From: Clostridiales bacterium
GTDB lineage: Bacteria; Bacillota; Clostridia; Lachnospirales; WQUN01
Direction of reading: 5' to 3'
Length of the DNA stretch: 6,576 nucleotides
Assembly: GCA_031254075.1 (NCBI GenBank)
Contig: JAIRVD010000313.1
Location: 1-6,576 of the forward strand
Positions within the stretch are counted from its first letter, which is position 1, and each line of letters begins with the position of its first letter. Positions 6,427-6,576 of this stretch are shown here, piece by piece. Made by a program: the position numbers and the translations under genes. The notes under the pieces were generated by a model. The model was not told the DNA's origin, ran no database searches, and was given only the letters and a program-made list of their open reading frames with translations.

Positions 6427-6576
6427 ATGGAAAATGTTGCTGTTATAGGCACGGGCAATCTTGGGCGGCGGCATTTCGAATCGTTGCTGAAATTAACCCG
6501 ACCGCTGAACATTTATGCGGTAGACACCGAGCCTGCGTCTCTTGCGCTTGTAAAAGAAGTTAATGCTTTGCACAAT
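6427..6576 (+). CDS. Gfo/Idh/MocA-type NAD(P)-dependent oxidoreductase, N-terminal fragment
   Basis: Fifty codons are visible before the window ends. The ATG follows the TAA of the radical SAM gene with no gap, and GAAGGG 9 bases upstream serves as ribosome binding site, so the two are co-transcribed. The peptide starts with a Rossmann fold: strand VAVIG, the loop GTGNLG (residues 8-13), then RRH at 14-16 as in many Gfo/Idh/MocA proteins, and a second strand IYAVD ending in D33. An acidic residue there usually binds the adenosine ribose and favours NAD over NADP. Family members oxidise, reduce or rearrange sugars and related alcohols. Only the cofactor half is present, so another Rossmann dehydrogenase cannot be excluded. 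Confidence 0.75.
   Translation, partial: MENVAVIGTGNLGRRHFESLLKLTRPLNIYAVDTEPASLALVKEVNALHN

Noticed and set aside
6348..6563. 71-residue plus-strand frame over the junction of the radical SAM and oxidoreductase genes
   Set aside because: It is out of frame with both supported genes; the Cys-rich look comes from reading CKKC codons in another frame.
1..6576. CRISPR array, tRNA, rRNA or riboswitch
   Set aside because: I saw no regularly spaced direct repeats, tRNA cloverleaf or rRNA segments, and the non-coding gaps are too short (at most 131 bases) and lack riboswitch-like structure.

Overview
The window reads as chromosomal DNA from an anaerobic, low-to-medium GC bacterium. Start contexts with clear Shine-Dalgarno sequences, use of GTG and TTG starts, two perfect TATAAT boxes and the style of the proteins suggest a Bacillota-type gut or rumen anaerobe (Negativicutes or Clostridia), but the sequence does not prove this. 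There are six protein genes, two of them cut by the window ends. I see no RNA genes, CRISPR array, insertion-sequence transposase or phage genes.

Left block (1-3996, plus strand): a tight three-gene operon with gaps of 21 and 9 bases. Gene 1 is the C-terminal part of an Hsp70/DnaK-like chaperone that stops right after the beta substrate-binding domain and has no helical lid. Gene 2 encodes a 560-residue, mostly helical protein whose last ~115 residues match the GrpE nucleotide-exchange-factor core, including most of the GrpE signature; the ~445 residues before that are unrecognised. Gene 3 encodes a divergent Hsp70/actin-fold ATPase with degenerate nucleotide-site motifs and its own C-terminal beta domain. 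Together they look like a dedicated chaperone set: one canonical-looking but lidless Hsp70, one oversized GrpE-like partner and one divergent Hsp70-like protein. No J-domain protein is visible. This is the most interesting feature of the window.

Middle (3992-4093): a 94-base element with 17-base imperfect terminal inverted repeats (GGCAACC...GGTTGCC), flanked by a direct TTTA repeat, fills the whole gap between two convergent genes. It resembles a small non-autonomous mobile element (MITE-like) and may also act as a two-way terminator.

Right block: a minus-strand gene (4091-5260, TTG start) for a polytopic membrane protein of GT-C glycosyltransferase type. A 131-base divergent intergenic region follows, with a TATAAT box for each direction and a perfect 10-base palindrome between them. 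Then comes a plus-strand operon: an AT-rich radical SAM/SPASM gene (5392-6426), directly followed by the first 50 codons of a Gfo/Idh/MocA-type NAD(P)-dependent oxidoreductase. That pairing, with a membrane glycosyltransferase next door, suggests the start of a surface-glycan or unusual-sugar locus. This role is inference from context.
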